Numbered from the stretch's first letter, positions 9,345 through 21,253 are shown. The stretch is DNA of 64,000 nt from Bacillus coahuilensis m4-4 (GCF_000171615.1 NZ_ABFU01000028.3:190188-254187), one strand, 5' to 3'. Translations and numbers: made by a program. The notes: generated by a model not told the origin, from the letters alone.

Positions 9345-10289
9345 ATGAGTAAACTAGCTTTTATCTTCCCGGGTCAAGGGTCTCAAACTGTTGGAATGGG
9401 AATGGATTATAAAGAGTCTTATGAGGAGTCAATGGTGGTATTTGGTCAATGCGAAGATGTGTTAGGACATGACTTTATTCGTCTAATGCAAGAAGGTCCA
9501 TTGGAACAACTTACGTTAACAGAAAATGCTCAACCTGCGCTCGTAACAGCCAGTATAGCCATGTATGAAGTCTTAAAAAAAGAAGGAATACAACCGGACT
9601 ATGTTTCTGGTCACAGTTTAGGTGAATATTCTGCTCTAGTTGCAACGGGATCTCTAAGCTTTAAAGATGCGGTTAAGACAGTTAGAAAACGTGGTGAGCT
9701 AATGGAGCAGGCGGTACCTAAAGGGATTGGAGCTATGTCTGCTGTGATGGGATTTGATGCAAGGCTACTTGAGGCCATCATTCAAGAGGCAAAACAGCAA
9801 GGTCAGTCCGTAGATATTGCGAATTATAATGGCCCAGGTCAAATCGTGATATCAGGCAGTAAAGAAGGTGTAGAATTTGCCTCTATAAAAGCAAAAGATG
9901 CCGGTGCAAAACGAGTCATCCCTCTTAATGTAAGTGGTCCATTTCATTCTGAATTAATGAAACCGGCTTCCATCCAATTTGAACGGTTTTTAAAAGAAAT
10001 CTCCATGACAGAAATGACTGTTCCTTTGGTAGCAAACGTTACTGCTACTCCTATTGAAGATTCAAGTGCTATTCAAGAATTACTAGTCAAACAGTTATAT
10101 TCACCAGTCCGATTTGAAGAAAGTATTAACCGGATGATCGAAGATGGAGTGACAACGTTTGTTGAGGTTGGGCCACTTAAGGTGCTACAAGGTCTAATTC
10201 GAAAAATAAATCGTAATGTAACGGTGCTTGGTGTTCAAGATGTTGAAGCATTACAATCGACCATAGCAGTATTAAAGGAGAGAGAGTAA
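9345..10289 (+). CDS. fabD: Malonyl-CoA:ACP transacylase
   Basis: 314 aa; loads malonyl onto ACP for fatty-acid elongation. Nucleophile Ser91 lies in GHSLGE, substrate-site FPGQGSQ is at 9-15, and catalytic His is in GPFHSELM (~200). Two adjacent ATGs (9342, 9345): 9345 is preferred because SD aggagg (9334-9339) then has a usable spacing. The stop overlaps the fabG start by one base. Confidence 0.94.
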   Translation: MSKLAFIFPGQGSQTVGMGMDYKESYEESMVVFGQCEDVLGHDFIRLMQEGPLEQLTLTENAQPALVTASIAMYEVLKKEGIQPDYVSGHSLGEYSALVATGSLSFKDAVKTVRKRGELMEQAVPKGIGAMSAVMGFDARLLEAIIQEAKQQGQSVDIANYNGPGQIVISGSKEGVEFASIKAKDAGAKRVIPLNVSGPFHSELMKPASIQFERFLKEISMTEMTVPLVANVTATPIEDSSAIQELLVKQLYSPVRFEESINRMIEDGVTTFVEVGPLKVLQGLIRKINRNVTVLGVQDVEALQSTIAVLKERE

Positions 10290-11032
10290 TGGAACTACAT
10301 AATAAAGTAGCTGTCGTAACAGGTGCCTCAAGGGGAATAGGTAAGTCCATTGCCATTAAATTAGCTGAGCTTGGAGCAGATGTGGTAGTAAACTATGCAG
10401 GTAGTGAAGAAAAGGCTAAAGAGGTTGTATCTACAATAGAAGCTTTAGGCAAAAGAGCGGTAAGCTTTCAGTGCGATGTTTCTAACAGTGAAAGTGTGAA
10501 AGAAATGATGGAATTTGTTATTAAAGAGTTTGGTCGGATTGATATTCTTGTTAATAATGCTGGTATTACTCGTGATGGGTTATTGATGCGTATGAAGGAC
10601 CAGGATTTTGATGATGTGATTGATACCAACTTAAAGGGTGTTTTTCTGACAACAAAAGCAGTCACAAGACAAATGATGAAACAAAAAAGTGGGCGGATTA
10701 TTAATATCTCCTCCATCGTTGGTGTTATGGGAAATGCTGGACAAAGCAACTATGTTGCTGCTAAGGCTGGAGTGATTGGTTTAACGAAGTCAACAGCTAG
10801 AGAATTATCCTCAAGAGGAATTACTGTTAATGCTATTGCACCTGGATTTATTCAAACAGATATGACCGATCAATTATCAGAAGATGTGAAGAATGCCATG
10901 CTTAAACAAATTCCTCTTGGCCGATTCGGTGCACCTGAAGATGTTGCGAATATGGTAGGATTTTTAGCAGGAGAACAAGCTGGCTATATGACGGGTCAAA
11001 CGTTTCATATTGATGGCGGAATGGTTATGTAA
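10289..11032 (+). CDS. fabG: 3-oxoacyl-ACP reductase
   Basis: 247 aa short-chain dehydrogenase that reduces 3-oxoacyl-ACP with [13 protein letters not shown] (11-18) binds the cofactor; the NNAG motif and catalytic Ser, Tyr and Lys in ISSIVG...SNYVAAKAG are present, with the C-terminal [12 protein letters not shown] ending typical of FabG. Start overlaps the fabD stop. Part of the FapR-controlled cluster. Confidence 0.95.
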   Translation: MELHNKVAVVTGASRGIGKSIAIKLAELGADVVVNYAGSEEKAKEVVSTIEALGKRAVSFQCDVSNSESVKEMMEFVIKEFGRIDILVNNAGITRDGLLMRMKDQDFDDVIDTNLKGVFLTTKAVTRQMMKQKSGRIINISSIVGVMGNAGQSNYVAAKAGVIGLTKSTARELSSRGITVNAIAPGFIQTDMTDQLSEDVKNAMLKQIPLGRFGAPEDVANMVGFLAGEQAGYMTGQTFHIDGGMVM

Positions 11033-11062
11033 GAGATCATAGCTTTTCGTGTGACTTTTGTT

Positions 11063-11068
11063 TATAAT
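11063..11068 (+). promoter_or_regulatory. Possible -10 for a separate acpP promoter
   Basis: TATAAT lies 25 bases before the acpP start, but no convincing -35 is found 16-18 bases upstream. acpP transcripts are commonly made separately from fabDG, so a promoter is plausible. Confidence 0.3.
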
Positions 11069-11093
11069 ACGTTGAAGGGAGGTGAAGAACGAC

Positions 11094-11327
11094 ATGGCAG
11101 AAGTATTAGATCGTGTAACAAAAATCATCGTAGACCGTCTTGGTGTAGATGCTTCTCAAGTAACGTTAGAGGCTTCTTTTAAAGAGGATTTAGGTGCTGA
11201 CTCCCTAGATGTAGTAGAGTTAGTGATGGAGCTTGAAGACGAGTTTGAAATGGAAATATCAGATGATGATGCTGAAAAAATTTCAACAGTAGGCGATGCT
11301 GTGAATTACATAAATAGTCTAAACTAA
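11094..11327 (+). CDS. acpP: Acyl carrier protein
   Basis: 77 aa, very acidic. Ser37 in [10 protein letters not shown] carries the phosphopantetheine arm. ATG 11094 is chosen over an upstream in-frame start at 11082, which lies within the SD (gggaggtg). Carries acyl chains for FabD, FabG, PlsX and others. Followed by two hairpins, the second a terminator. Confidence 0.97.
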   Translation: MAEVLDRVTKIIVDRLGVDASQVTLEASFKEDLGADSLDVVELVMELEDEFEMEISDDDAEKISTVGDAVNYINSLN

Positions 11328-11377
11328 TTTACAGTTACGAGTTGCTTAAATTTGGATGAACCATCCAACTAACCTAT

Positions 11378-11401
11378 AGAGACTCCACAACTGGAGTCTC
11401 T
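11378..11401 (+). other. Strong 10-bp hairpin downstream of acpP
   Basis: agagactcca/tggagtctct with loop caac. No T-tract directly follows. It may stabilise the 3' end of acpP mRNA or be cut by RNase III, whose gene is next. Confidence 0.6.
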
Positions 11402-11410
11402 ACTTATCTG

Positions 11411-11439
11411 AAAAACTTGGAAAAATCCCAAGTTTTTTT
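11411..11439 (+). terminator. Terminator after acpP
   Basis: aaaaacttgg/ccaagttttt with a 7-base loop and seven T in a row. Confidence 0.8.
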
Positions 11440-11471
11440 CCTTTTTACATAGACAGATATAGAAAAGATAT

Positions 11472-11499
11472 TTCGACAGATTCATAAGAAGTGTATACT
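11472..11499 (+). promoter_or_regulatory. Candidate promoter for rnc-smc-ftsY
   Basis: TTCGAC, 16-base spacer, TATACT, just after the acpP terminator and ~100 bases before rnc. The long leader has no gene that I would call. Confidence 0.5.
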
Positions 11500-11601
11500 A
11501 ATGAAGTATGAACTAGAATTTTCGTGTTTGGAAAGAATACGAATAGGAACCTTCTTTAAGAATGGAAGGCCGCAAGATTACAGTAGCAAGGTGGAGGACC
11601 T

Positions 11602-12351
11602 ATGCGGAAAAATAGAGAACATTATAAGAATAAAAATCAACAAATTGAACAAGTATTTAAGGATTTTCAAGAAAAGATTGGAATCTCATTTTCCAATGTG
11701 TCTATTTTAAAACAAGCTTTTACCCATTCATCCTATGTGAATGAGCATCGAAAAAAACCGTTTGAGGATAATGAACGATTAGAATTCTTAGGCGATGCTG
11801 TATTAGAACTTACGGTATCACATTTTCTCTACAATAAATATGCAACGATGAGCGAAGGGGAGCTCACTAAATTGAGAGCTGCGATCGTATGTGAGCCTTC
11901 ATTAGTTAAATTCGCTAATGAATTAGACTTTGGGTCAGTTGTATTGTTAGGGAAAGGGGAAGAATTAACAGGTGGTAGAACACGTCCTGCATTATTAGCA
12001 GATGTGTTTGAAGCGTTTATTGGGGCTTTATACTTAGATCAAGGCCTCCAATCTGTTGAGAAATTCCTTGAACAAATTGTTTTTCCAAAAATTAATGACG
12101 GTGCTTTTTCTCATGTGATGGATTATAAAAGTCAGCTTCAAGAATTAATACAGCGTGAAGGTAGCGGCCAGCTAGAATATCGCATTTTACTTGAAAAAGG
12201 GCCAGCACACAGTAAAGAATTTGTTTCACAAGTATTGCTGAATAGTATGGAAATTGGGGTGGGCAATGGTCGCTCAAAAAAGGAAGCAGAACAACACGCT
12301 GCCCAAAAAGCATTAGAACATTTAAAGAGTATGAACGAACAAAGAAAGTAG
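11602..12351 (+). CDS. rnc: Ribonuclease III
   Basis: 249 aa double-strand-specific endoribonuclease used in rRNA and mRNA maturation. The signature [14 protein letters not shown] is at 57-70 with the metal-binding acidic residues, [18 protein letters not shown] is the second catalytic region, and the C-terminal dsRBD ([11 protein letters not shown]...[14 protein letters not shown]) is complete. SD aaggtggagg. Eight bases before smc. Confidence 0.96.
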   Translation: MRKNREHYKNKNQQIEQVFKDFQEKIGISFSNVSILKQAFTHSSYVNEHRKKPFEDNERLEFLGDAVLELTVSHFLYNKYATMSEGELTKLRAAIVCEPSLVKFANELDFGSVVLLGKGEELTGGRTRPALLADVFEAFIGALYLDQGLQSVEKFLEQIVFPKINDGAFSHVMDYKSQLQELIQREGSGQLEYRILLEKGPAHSKEFVSQVLLNSMEIGVGNGRSKKEAEQHAAQKALEHLKSMNEQRK

Positions 12352-12359
12352 GGAGTAAC

Positions 12360-15300
12360 GTGTTCCTAAAACGTTTGGATATCATCGGATTTAAATCCTT
12401 TGCTGACCGAGTGAATGTTGAATTTGTACCAGGAGTTACTGCGGTGGTTGGGCCCAATGGAAGTGGAAAAAGTAATATTACTGAATCCATCCGTTGGGTA
12501 TTAGGTGAACAATCTGCTAAATCCCTTCGTGGAAGCAAAATGGAAGATGTTATTTTTGCAGGTAGTGATTCAAGAAAGCCTCTAAACTTTGCAGAAGTAA
12601 CACTAACTCTTGATAATGAAGATCAAGGGTTACCACTTGACTACAATGAAGTTAGCATCACGAGAAGAGTATTTCGTTCCGGGGAATCAGATTTCTTAAT
12701 CAATAATCAGTCCTGCCGATTAAAAGACATTGTTGATTTAATTATGGATTCTGGTTTAGGACGTGAAGCATTTTCCATCATCTCTCAAGGTAAAGTAGAA
12801 GAAATCCTTAATAGTAAGCCAGAAGACAGAAGAACGATTTTTGAAGAGGCGGCTGGTGTCTTAAAATACAAGAACCGTAAAAAGAAAGCTGAAAATAAAT
12901 TGTTTGAAACACAAGAAAATTTAAATCGTGTGCAGGACATTCTTCATGAACTTGAAGGTCAAGTTGAGCCTTTAAAAATTCAAGCTAGTATGGCAAAGGA
13001 TTTCTAGAGAAAAAAGAAGAGTTGAAGAACTTCGAGGTTGCATTAACGGTTTATGAAATTGAAGAATTACATAAAGAGTGGGAGAAAACAAAGGCCGTTG
13101 TAAAAGAACAGTCTGAGAATGAATTATCGCTTTCTAATGAACTTCAACAAAAAGAAGCTGCTCTCATCCAAAAGAGAGACCACCTATCCGCGCTTGACGA
13201 ATCAATTTCTACCTTGCAATCTGTTTTATTGACTACAAGTGAAGAGCTTGAAAAACTGGAAGGTCGTAAGGAAGTTCTAAAAGAACGTAAGAAAAACGCT
13301 AGCAAAAATAAGGAACAGCTTGAGCAAAGTAAAGAAGAGCTATCATCTAAGATACATGCTCTTGTGACTCAAAAGAATACAATGGAGCAAACTGTACAAT
13401 CTTTGGAACAGGAAGTATCCAAATTAAGAAGCTCTTTAAAAGAAAGAAACCAATTATTAGAATCCTTAAATGAGAATATAGAAGAACAAATTGACTCTCT
13501 TAAAAATGATTACATTGACTTATTAAATCAACAAGCTACTGCCCGTAATGAAAAGCAATATTTAGAACAACAATCATCTACACAATTTTCTAGAACGTCC
13601 AAACTTGATTCAGAGAATGAGAAATTTTTAATCGAGCGAAAAGAATTACAAGAAAAAAAGAAGCAGGCTGAAGAAATAGTAGTAGATATTCAAAATAAAA
13701 TTGGGCAGCAGGTTTCGGTATACCATGAAGATAAAACAAGGTTGGATCAATTACGTAAACAATTTGAAGAAGAAGAATCAAAGCTGTATCAAGCACTTCA
13801 GTATATTCAACAAGCTAAAAAACAAAAAAGAAATGCTTGAAGACATGGAAGAAGGCTTTGCTGGCTTTTTTCAAGGTGTTAAAGAAGTACTTAAAGCTAG
13901 AAACACATCCTTGTCTGGAATCGAAGGTGCAATAGCAGAAATCATTCAAGTGGAGAAAAAGTTCCAAAAAGCAATGGAAACGGCGTTAAGTGCAAGTCAA
14001 CAGCACATTGTTGTCCAAACAGAGCAAGACGGACGAAGAGCGATTGATTTTCTAAAAAAGAACGCTTATGGTCGTGCTACCTTTCTGCCTTTAAGTGTCA
14101 TCAAGGAAAAAGTATTCCAACAAGTGTTCTCTCAACACTTCAACAGCATGAAAGTTTTGTTGGAGTTGGAAATCAACTAGTATCGTACGACAAAAAATTT
14201 GCTGCTGTTATAGCTAACTTACTGGGTAATGTTCTAATCGCAAAGGATTTAAGAGGGGCAAACTCGATAGCGAAAATGATCAATTACAGATATCGAATTG
14301 TTACCTTAGATGGAGATGTGGTTAATCCAGGTGGATCTATGACTGGTGGAGCCACCAAGCAGAAATCATCTTCTCTTCTATCTAGAAAAACTGAAATTGA
14401 TGAGATGAAAGAGAAAATCTCTAAAATGGAAGAAAGTACGGCTCTTTTACAAAAGCAAGTGGTGGACAAAAAAGATAAAATTTTGTTTTTAGATAAAAAG
14501 GTTGAAGAATCGAGGGTAATTGGCGAACAATTACGACTTCAAGAGCAAGAAACAAAGGGATTAGTACGAGAATTAGAAGTTCATGAAGCGAACTTGAATG
14601 AAAAGTTAAAAATTTATGATATAGAAAAGAAAGACTATTACCAAGAAACAGAGCGTCTTACACATCGTAAACAAGAGCTAGAAGACCTATTAAAACATTT
14701 AGAATCAGAGTTACTTCTTATTAACCAGAAAATAGAAGAGCTATCTTTAAGAAAAACCGATCAGATTAGTTCTCGTACTGAGATTATGGAAGAGATTGGT
14801 GAGTTAAAAGTTGCGCTTGCTTCTAAAGGTGAACAATTTTCCATCACTCGCAAGCAATTAGAGAATCATCTTGTTGAAATTGCACAAACAGAATCGAAAA
14901 AGGATTCAATTGATGAAGAACTTACCTGGCTACTAAATGAAATGAACGGTGACTCTAGTGGAGAAATGGAGATTGAATCACGACGAAACGCTCGGAGAGA
15001 AGAGAAAGAGCAAACCTTAAAGCATATTAGTGAGCGAAGAGAAGAAAGGCTACTCCTTCAACAAGATATTGATACACTAGAAATAGATGTCAAAGAAGTA
15101 AAAAGACACTATCGAAGCTTAACAGTCGTTCTAAAAGACGAAGAAGTCAAAATGAATCGTCTTGATGTTGAACTTGACAATAGATTAAATCATTTACGTG
15201 AAGAATATTTCTTATCGTTTGAAGCGGCCAAAATGGAATTTCCTCTTACACTACCTGTTGACGAAGTGAGAAAAAGAGTGAAATTAACAAAGCTAGCGTT

Positions 15301-15929
15301 AGATGAGTTAGGTACCGTTAATATTGGGGCTATTGAAGAGTATGACAGAGTTCGTGAACGATATGAATTTTTACTCTCTCAGCAAACGGATTTACAGGAT
15401 GCTAAAGACACCCTCTATTCCGTAATAGACGAAATGGATGAAGAAATGAAAAAGAGATTTGAATGGACATTCTCATCCATTAGAGAGCATTTTAGCCCTG
15501 TTTTTCAAGCTCTGTTTGGAGGAGGAAGGGGCGGATTTGCGTCTAACTGATCCAAATGATTTATTAAATACAGGTGTAGACATTGTGGCACAACCACCAG
15601 GGAAGAAGCTTCAGCACTTAGGGTTATTATCCGGGGGAGAACGTGCACTAACCGCTATTGCTTTGTTGTTCTCCATTTTAAAAGTTCGTCCTGTCCCATT
15701 TTGTATTTTAGATGAAGTAGAAGCTGCATTAGATGAAGCAAACGTACATCGATTTAGCTCCTACTTAAAAAATTATTCCAATGAAACACAGTTTATCGTT
15801 ATTACACATCGTAAAGGTACAATGGAAGAAGCAGACGTTTTATATGGTGTCACGATGCAAGAGTCTGGAGTATCTAAATTAGTGTCTGTTCGATTAGAAG
15901 AGACGGTCTCCCTTGTGGGGCATTCATAA
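12360..15929 (+). CDS. smc: Chromosome segregation ATPase SMC (four frame breaks)
   Basis: Condensin core that, with ScpA/ScpB, organises and separates the chromosome. GTG start gives MFLKRLDIIGFKSF. The N-terminal head has Walker A GPNGSGKS; two long coiled coils flank a hinge (~residues 500-680, with RATFLPLSV and GGSMTGGA); the C-terminal head has LLSGGERAL and Walker B DEVEAALDEAN. Breaks: ~13001-13003 (T missing), 13824-13829 (extra A), ~14104-14106 (G missing), 15528-15531 (extra G). They cancel to 1189 aa, the family length. Almost certainly an intact gene with sequence errors. Confidence 0.92.
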
Positions 15930-15952
15930 ATAGTAAGGTAGGTGGAAGAGCT

Positions 15953-16938
15953 TTGAGTTTTTTAAAAAGTTAAAGGATAAATTTACGACATCAACCGATA
16001 ACGTTACAGAAAAATTTAAAGATGGATTAAGTAAAACACGTGATAACTTTTCAAATGCTGTAAATGATTTAGTGGCAAAGTATCGAAAAGTGGATGAAGA
16101 ATTCTTCGAAGAACTAGAAGAAATTTTAATTAGTGCGGATGTAGGTTTCAATACCGTTATGGAGCTTGTGGATGAACTGCGCATGGAGGTTAAGCGTCGA
16201 AACATTCAAGATACAGCCGATGTACAAAGTGTCATTTCAGAAAAGTTAGTGGAAATTTATCAGGGGGATGAGGGAAATAGTGAACTCTCTATCCAAGAGA
16301 ACGACTTGACAGTCATCCTATTTGTAGGAGTAAATGGTGTTGGAAAAACGACGACGATAGGAAAAATGGCCCATCATTTTAAAGAGCAAGGGAAGAGTGT
16401 GGTCTTAGCGGCTGGTGATACATTTAGAGCAGGAGCTATTGAACAGCTTGAAGCATGGGGTGACCGGGTTGGTGTACCTGTTGTGAAACAAAGTGAGGGT
16501 TCTGATCCAGCTGCAGTAATGTATGATGCGGTTCAAGCGGCTAAATCAAGAAAAGCAGATATATTACTATGTGATACGGCAGGTCGTTTACAGAATAAAG
16601 TGAATCTGATGAAGGAACTTGAAAAGGTCAAGCGGGTCATTGAAAGAGAAGTACCAGGTGCCCCCCATGAAGTTCTCCTTGTATTAGATGCCACAACAGG
16701 ACAGAATGCATTAGTACAAGCAAAAGTGTTTAAAGAAGCAACGGATGTATCAGGAATTGTGTTAACAAAGTTAGACGGAACAGCAAAAGGTGGAATTGTT
16801 CTCGCTATACGAAATGAGCTGCAAATTCCAGTTAAGTTTGTAGGCTTAGGTGAAAAGATGGATGATCTACAAAGCTTTGACCCTGAGAAATATGTATATG
16901 GATTATTCTCAGAACTAGTCGATCAAGCAGAAGAATAA
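15953..16938 (+). CDS. ftsY: SRP receptor FtsY (frame break near start)
   Basis: Membrane-associated GTPase that docks Ffh-ribosome complexes at the Sec translocon. TTG start with SD aggtgg. The run agtttttt (15958-15963) lacks one T; with it the N-terminus reads MSFFKKLKDKFTTS, as in B. subtilis. NG domain: GVNGVGKTTT, DTFRAGAIEQL, DTAGRLQNK, TKLDGTAKGG, GLGEKMDDL. ~328 aa. Only a short N-terminal A domain, as usual in Bacillus. The stop lies in the loop of its terminator. Confidence 0.94.
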
Positions 16939-16958
16939 CTTCTGCTTGTACTTTTTTT
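16924..16958 (+). terminator. Terminator overlapping the ftsY stop
   Basis: 10-bp stem caagcagaag/cttctgcttg with the TAA stop in the 5-base loop, followed by seven T. Confidence 0.85.
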
Positions 16959-17016
16959 ATAGAAATGGTATTCTTCATATGTAAAGTTTTTTTACTTAAC
17001 AAAGGGAGCGAAGATA

Positions 17017-17349
17017 ATGCTAGAAAAAACGACCAGAATGAATTATTTATTGGACTTTTATCAATCATTGCTAACTCCCAAACAAAAAAGCTATATGTCT
17101 TTGTACTATCTAGATGATTTCTCGCTTGGTGAAATTGCAGAAGAATATCATGTTAGCCGCCAAGCTGTGTACGATAACATAAAACGTACAGAAGCGATGC
17201 TAGAGGAATACGAAGAAAAGCTTTTACTGTTCGATAAATTTCAACAACGAATGAAATATTTCAAACAATTAAAATCAGAGTTGAAGGAGCATGAAGAACT
17301 GTTTAAAACAGTTGATCCAATCCTTGAATCTCTTGAGAATCTTGATTAG
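17017..17349 (+). CDS. ylxM: SRP-associated HTH protein YlxM
   Basis: 110 aa with a sigma-70 region-4-like helix-turn-helix: [16 protein letters not shown], then [22 protein letters not shown], then a coiled C-terminal tail. YlxM/p13 proteins are always next to ffh; in Streptococcus YlxM binds the SRP RNA and modulates Ffh-FtsY GTPase activity. SD aaagggagcg. Twelve bases before ffh. Confidence 0.9.
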   Translation: MLEKTTRMNYLLDFYQSLLTPKQKSYMSLYYLDDFSLGEIAEEYHVSRQAVYDNIKRTEAMLEEYEEKLLLFDKFQQRMKYFKQLKSELKEHEELFKTVDPILESLENLD

Positions 17350-17361
17350 GAGGCGGCAAAT

Positions 17362-18704
17362 ATGGCATTTGAAGGATTAGCCGACCGACTGCAGAGTTCT
17401 ATTCAAAAAATTCGCGGTAAGGGTAAGGTTTCTGAAGCGGATGTAAAAGAAATGATGAGAGAAGTTCGCCTTGCTTTATTAGAAGCGGACGTTAACTTTA
17501 AAGTTGTTAAACAATTTGTTAAAAAGTTAGCGAACGTGCAGTTGGGCAAGAGGTTATGCAAAGCTTAACACCAGGCCAACAGGTTATCAAAGTTGTAAAA
17601 GAAGAACTTACAGATTTGATGGGTGGAGAACAAAGTAAGATTGCTGTATCCAACAAACCTCCAACTGTTGTCATGATGGTAGGGTTGCAAGGGGCTGGTA
17701 AGACCACAACTACTGGTAAACTATCGAACCTTCTTCGTAAGAAATACAACCGTAAGCCTTTACTAGTTGCAGCAGATATTTATCGTCCTGCAGCGATTAA
17801 GCAATTAGAAACACTTGGCAAGCAGCTTAATTTGCCTGTGTTTTCAATGGGCGATCAAGTTAGCCCTGTTGAAATTGCTAAAAAAGGGATTGAAAAGGCG
17901 AAGGAAGATCATCAGGATTACGTTCTAATTGATACCGCAGGTCGCTTGCACGTCGATGAAAATTTGATGGATGAATTAAAGCAAATTAAAGAACTTTCTA
18001 AACCAGATGAGATTTTCCTTGTTGTAGATGCTATGACAGGGCAAGATGCCGTAAATGTCGCCAAAAGTTTTGATGATGCACTTGGAATTACTGGTGTTGT
18101 TTTAACAAAGCTAGATGGGGATACTCGTGGTGGTGCTGCGTTATCGATACGATCTGTTACAGAAAAACCAATTAAATTTGTTGGTCTAGGTGAGAAAATG
18201 GATGCACTTGAACCATTCCACCCAGAACGAATGGCTCAACGAATTCTCGGTATGGGAGATGTGCTATCATTAATTGAAAAGGCACAATCCAATATTGATG
18301 AAGAAAAAGCAAAAGAACTTGAAAATAAAATGCGCACAGCAAGTTTTACATTCGACGATTTTCTAGATCAGCTAGGTCAAGTGAAGCAAATGGGTCCACT
18401 GGATGAATTAATTAAAATGATGCCAGGGGCAAACAAGATGAAAGGCCTAGATAATCTTAAAATTGATGATAAACAGCTAGCTCACGTTGAAGCGATCATT
18501 CAATCGATGACAAAAGCAGAAAAAACTCAGCCAGAGATCATTAACGCTAACCGCAAAAAGAGGATTGCTGCTGGAAGCGGAAGGCCTGTTCAGGAAGTCA
18601 ATCGTCTTTTGAAACAGTTTGAAGATATGAAAAAGATGATGAAACAAATGACCAATATGCAAAAAGGGAAGGGTAAAAAAGGTTTTAAACTTCCATTTAT
18701 GTAG
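17362..18704 (+). CDS. ffh: Signal recognition particle protein Ffh (frame break)
   Basis: GTPase that binds 4.5S/scRNA and signal peptides to deliver nascent membrane proteins to FtsY. GLQGAGKTTTTGK, DTAGRLHVDENLM, TKLDGDTRGGAAL and a methionine-rich M domain ending FKLPFM. The frame is lost at 17521-17525 (five A; six restore VKKVSERAVGQEVMQS). Corrected length ~447 aa, the normal value. The gene is essential, so the break is best read as an error. No terminator was seen before the rpsP promoter. Confidence 0.94.
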
Positions 18705-18749
18705 GGTTAAGTTGTGAAATTTTGGAAAAATAAGTGTTAAGAAAAACAC

Positions 18750-19087
<338 letters not shown>

Positions 19088-19095
19088 TTGACGTT

Positions 19096-19326
19096 ATGAA
19101 ATCATTGATCCTTGCGATTGTACAACCAATTGTGGACCATCCAGACCATGTACAAGTGGTAGAAGAAGTGGATGAAGACAAAGTTCTTTATCGACTATCA
19201 GTCCATGAAGAGGACATGGGTCGAGTGATAGGAAAACAAGGTCGAACTGCGAAAGCTATAAGAGCCTTGGTCAACACAGCAGCAAGTTCAAAACAGAAGA
19301 AAATGGTGATAGAAATCACTGGATAA
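19096..19326 (+). CDS. khpA: KH-domain RNA-binding protein KhpA (YlqC)
   Basis: 76 aa single KH domain with the RNA-binding GxxG loop in GRVIGKQGRTAKAIR. KhpA partners KhpB/Jag to bind RNA and affects cell elongation and division in Gram-positives. The RBS is weak; the start is eight bases after the rpsP stop, so reinitiation from rpsP is likely. A terminator follows at once. Confidence 0.88.
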   Translation: MKSLILAIVQPIVDHPDHVQVVEEVDEDKVLYRLSVHEEDMGRVIGKQGRTAKAIRALVNTAASSKQKKMVIEITG

Positions 19327-19348
19327 GGGAGGACTTACCTCCCTTTTT
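19325..19348 (+). terminator. Terminator after khpA
   Basis: aagggagg/cctccctt with loop actta and a run of five T. The stem begins inside the khpA stop codon. Confidence 0.85.
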
Positions 19349-19431
19349 CTATATTTAAAGACGATACATAAGCAGTCAACATCGAGAAGCCGCACCCTTG
19401 ATAAAATTAGTTGAATAAGGAGAGGCTAAAG

Positions 19432-19812
19432 ATGAAAATTAATAAAAAAAGTAACAGTTAAGCAAATTCTAACTCCTTCTAGTAAACAAAAACTCCTCAA
19501 TCAATACCAAAAATCATATTCTAACGCTCCAAAAAGAAATAGAGCAGCTTCGATTTGAAATACAAAAAAGTAGAACGTAAAACCTCAACAGGCAGAGTTA
19601 GAGAAGGATTCGATAGAGAAATTCATTCTCGGAGAGAAAAGATAAATGTGATAGAATTTCAACTGGAGCAGCTTGAAATATTGCCAATAGGCACAGAATT
19701 GACAGAAAGAGAAGTAGATAGTATTCAAGAAGTTTCTATAGGAGATATATTGGAAGATGTTACAAATACAACCATTGTAGTCAAAGATGGAATAATTACT
19801 GAAATACGTTAG
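19432..19812 (+). CDS. ylqD: YlqD-family protein (three frame breaks)
   Basis: Conserved Bacillaceae protein of unknown function, always between khpA and rimM. Start ATG with SD aaggag. Breaks, each explained by one surplus base: ~19441-19450 (A-rich), ~19518-19522 (T/C) and 19564-19569 (A run). The corrected reading is MKIIKKVTVKQILTPSSKQ..., a coiled middle (QKEIEQLRFE), an RREKIN... stretch and a C-terminal ...VSIGDILEDV...VVKDGIITEIR, ~125 aa, near the B. subtilis size (128). Three breaks in 140 bases is the densest cluster outside cheY, so true decay cannot be fully excluded. Confidence 0.75.
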
Positions 19813-19824
19813 AGGTGAATAGTT

Positions 19825-20339
19825 ATGAAATGGTTTAATGTAGGGAAGATCGTCAACACCCACGGAATTCAAGGAGAGGTTAGAGTCATTTCTCGAACAG
19901 ATTTTCCTGAAGAACGATATAAAAAAGGCAATACCCTATACATTTTTGGAAATAGTAATGAAGAGTATAAGGAAGTAGAAGTGGTAGCTCATAGAAAACA
20001 CAAAAATTTTGACCTCTTAAAGTTTAAAGGGTTTGAAAAATTGAAGACGTAGAGCAGTTTAAAGACTCTGTCCTAAAAGTGAAGGAAGATCAATTAGGTA
20101 GTTTGCCAGAAGGAGAATACTATTTCCATGAAATAATCGGGTGCACAGTGGTATTAGCAGACCAGCAAGAAATTGGCGTGATTAAGGAAATTTTAACTCC
20201 TGGTGCGAATGATGTTTGGGTAGTGAAAGCTAAGGGTGGGAAAGAAATTCTCATCCCTTATATTGAAGACATCGTATTATCTGTGAATGTACAGGAGAAA
20301 AAAGTCATCATCCAACCGATGGAAGGATTGTTAGAATGA
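19825..20339 (+). CDS. rimM: 16S rRNA processing factor RimM (frame break)
   Basis: Assists 30S head assembly by binding S19 and 16S rRNA. N-terminal RimM barrel: [18 protein letters not shown]-terminal PRC-barrel: GCTVV...[18 protein letters not shown] and [11 protein letters not shown]. One A is missing at 20036-20040; with it the join reads [17 protein letters not shown]. ~171 aa. Its stop overlaps the trmD start by four bases (atga). Confidence 0.94.
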
Positions 20340-21077
20340 AGATAGATGTATTATCCCTTTTTCCTGAAATGTTCGAAGGGGTGTTTTCTTCCTCTATATT
20401 AAAAAAAGACTAAAGAAAAGAGCGCTGTATCCTATAATGTGGTTAATTTCAGAGAGCATTCCTCTAACAAGCATCAAACGGTAGATGATTATCCGTACGG
20501 GGGAGGTGCGGGAATGGTGTTAACGCCACAGCCTGTATTTGACGCTGTCGAGCATGTTACGGCCTCCACAACGAGTAAACCTCGCGTTATCCTGATGTGT
20601 CCTCAAGGTGAAACGTTTACTCAAAAAAAAGCTGAGGAATTAGCGGATGAAGAGCACTTAATATTTATTTGTGGACATTATGAAGGATATGATGAACGCA
20701 TTAGAGAGCATCTAGTGACGGATGAGATATCAATCGGCGATTATGTTTTAACAGGTGGAGAACTTGGTGCTATGGTCGTCATCGATAGTGTAGTAAGACT
20801 CCTACCAGGTGTATTAGGTAACGAGGATTCACCTGTCCTTGACTCTTTTTCATCTGGACTATTGGAACACCCTCATTACACTCGACCAAGAGAGTATAAA
20901 GGTATGAAAGTCCCTGATGTACTTGTTTCAGGTAATCATAAATTGATTGACGAATGGAGAGATAAAGAATCTCTTCGTCGTACATTTGAAAGAAGACCAG
21001 ATCTCTTAGAAAGTGCACCTCTCTCAAAAAAACAACTACAATGGTTGCGAGAGTGGGAAGAAGAAGCCAAAGAATAA
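20336..21077 (+). CDS. trmD: tRNA (guanine-N1)-methyltransferase TrmD (frame break)
   Basis: Methylates G37 next to the anticodon, preventing +1 frameshifting. Starts [20 protein letters not shown]; trefoil-knot SAM site in [21 protein letters not shown] and [11 protein letters not shown]; also [15 protein letters not shown] surplus A in the 7-A run 20401-20407 breaks the frame; removal gives [18 protein letters not shown]. ~246 aa. Essential gene, so an error is likely. Coupled to rimM by overlap. Confidence 0.95.
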
Positions 21078-21123
21078 AAGACCCATAGATGTAAATTTCT
21101 CTTAGAGTTATAGAAAATAAACG

Positions 21124-21152
21124 TTGCTTTTTTAACAAAAATAATGTATTAT
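21124..21152 (+). promoter_or_regulatory. Promoter for rplS
   Basis: TTGCTT (21124-21129), 17-base spacer, TATTAT (21147-21152), leaving a ~95-base leader to rplS. Confidence 0.6.
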
Positions 21153-21161
21153 ACTCTTTGT

Positions 21162-21187
21162 GACAAATGTAGCAAAGCTATTTTGTC
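21162..21187 (+). ncRNA. Structured rplS leader (candidate L19 leader)
   Basis: A two-part hairpin directly after the promoter: outer gacaaa/tttgtc, inner tagc/gcta with loop aaa. Firmicutes are known to carry an autoregulatory L19 leader here; placement and two-helix form agree, but I cannot test a covariance model. Confidence 0.4.
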
Positions 21188-21253
21188 CATAAAACGATGT
21201 TCCGCTGTATAAAATAAATATGCATGAGCGTCTGTTAGAAGGAGATGAAAGAG

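Noticed and set aside
11501..11710. 69-aa ORF upstream of and overlapping rnc
   Set aside because: No RBS at its start, no recognisable sequence, and it runs into rnc in another frame.
12360..15929. smc as a pseudogene broken into five ORFs
   Set aside because: All conserved motifs are present, the breaks cancel in frame, and the sum is the usual 1189 aa; neighbouring essential genes show the same kind of break.
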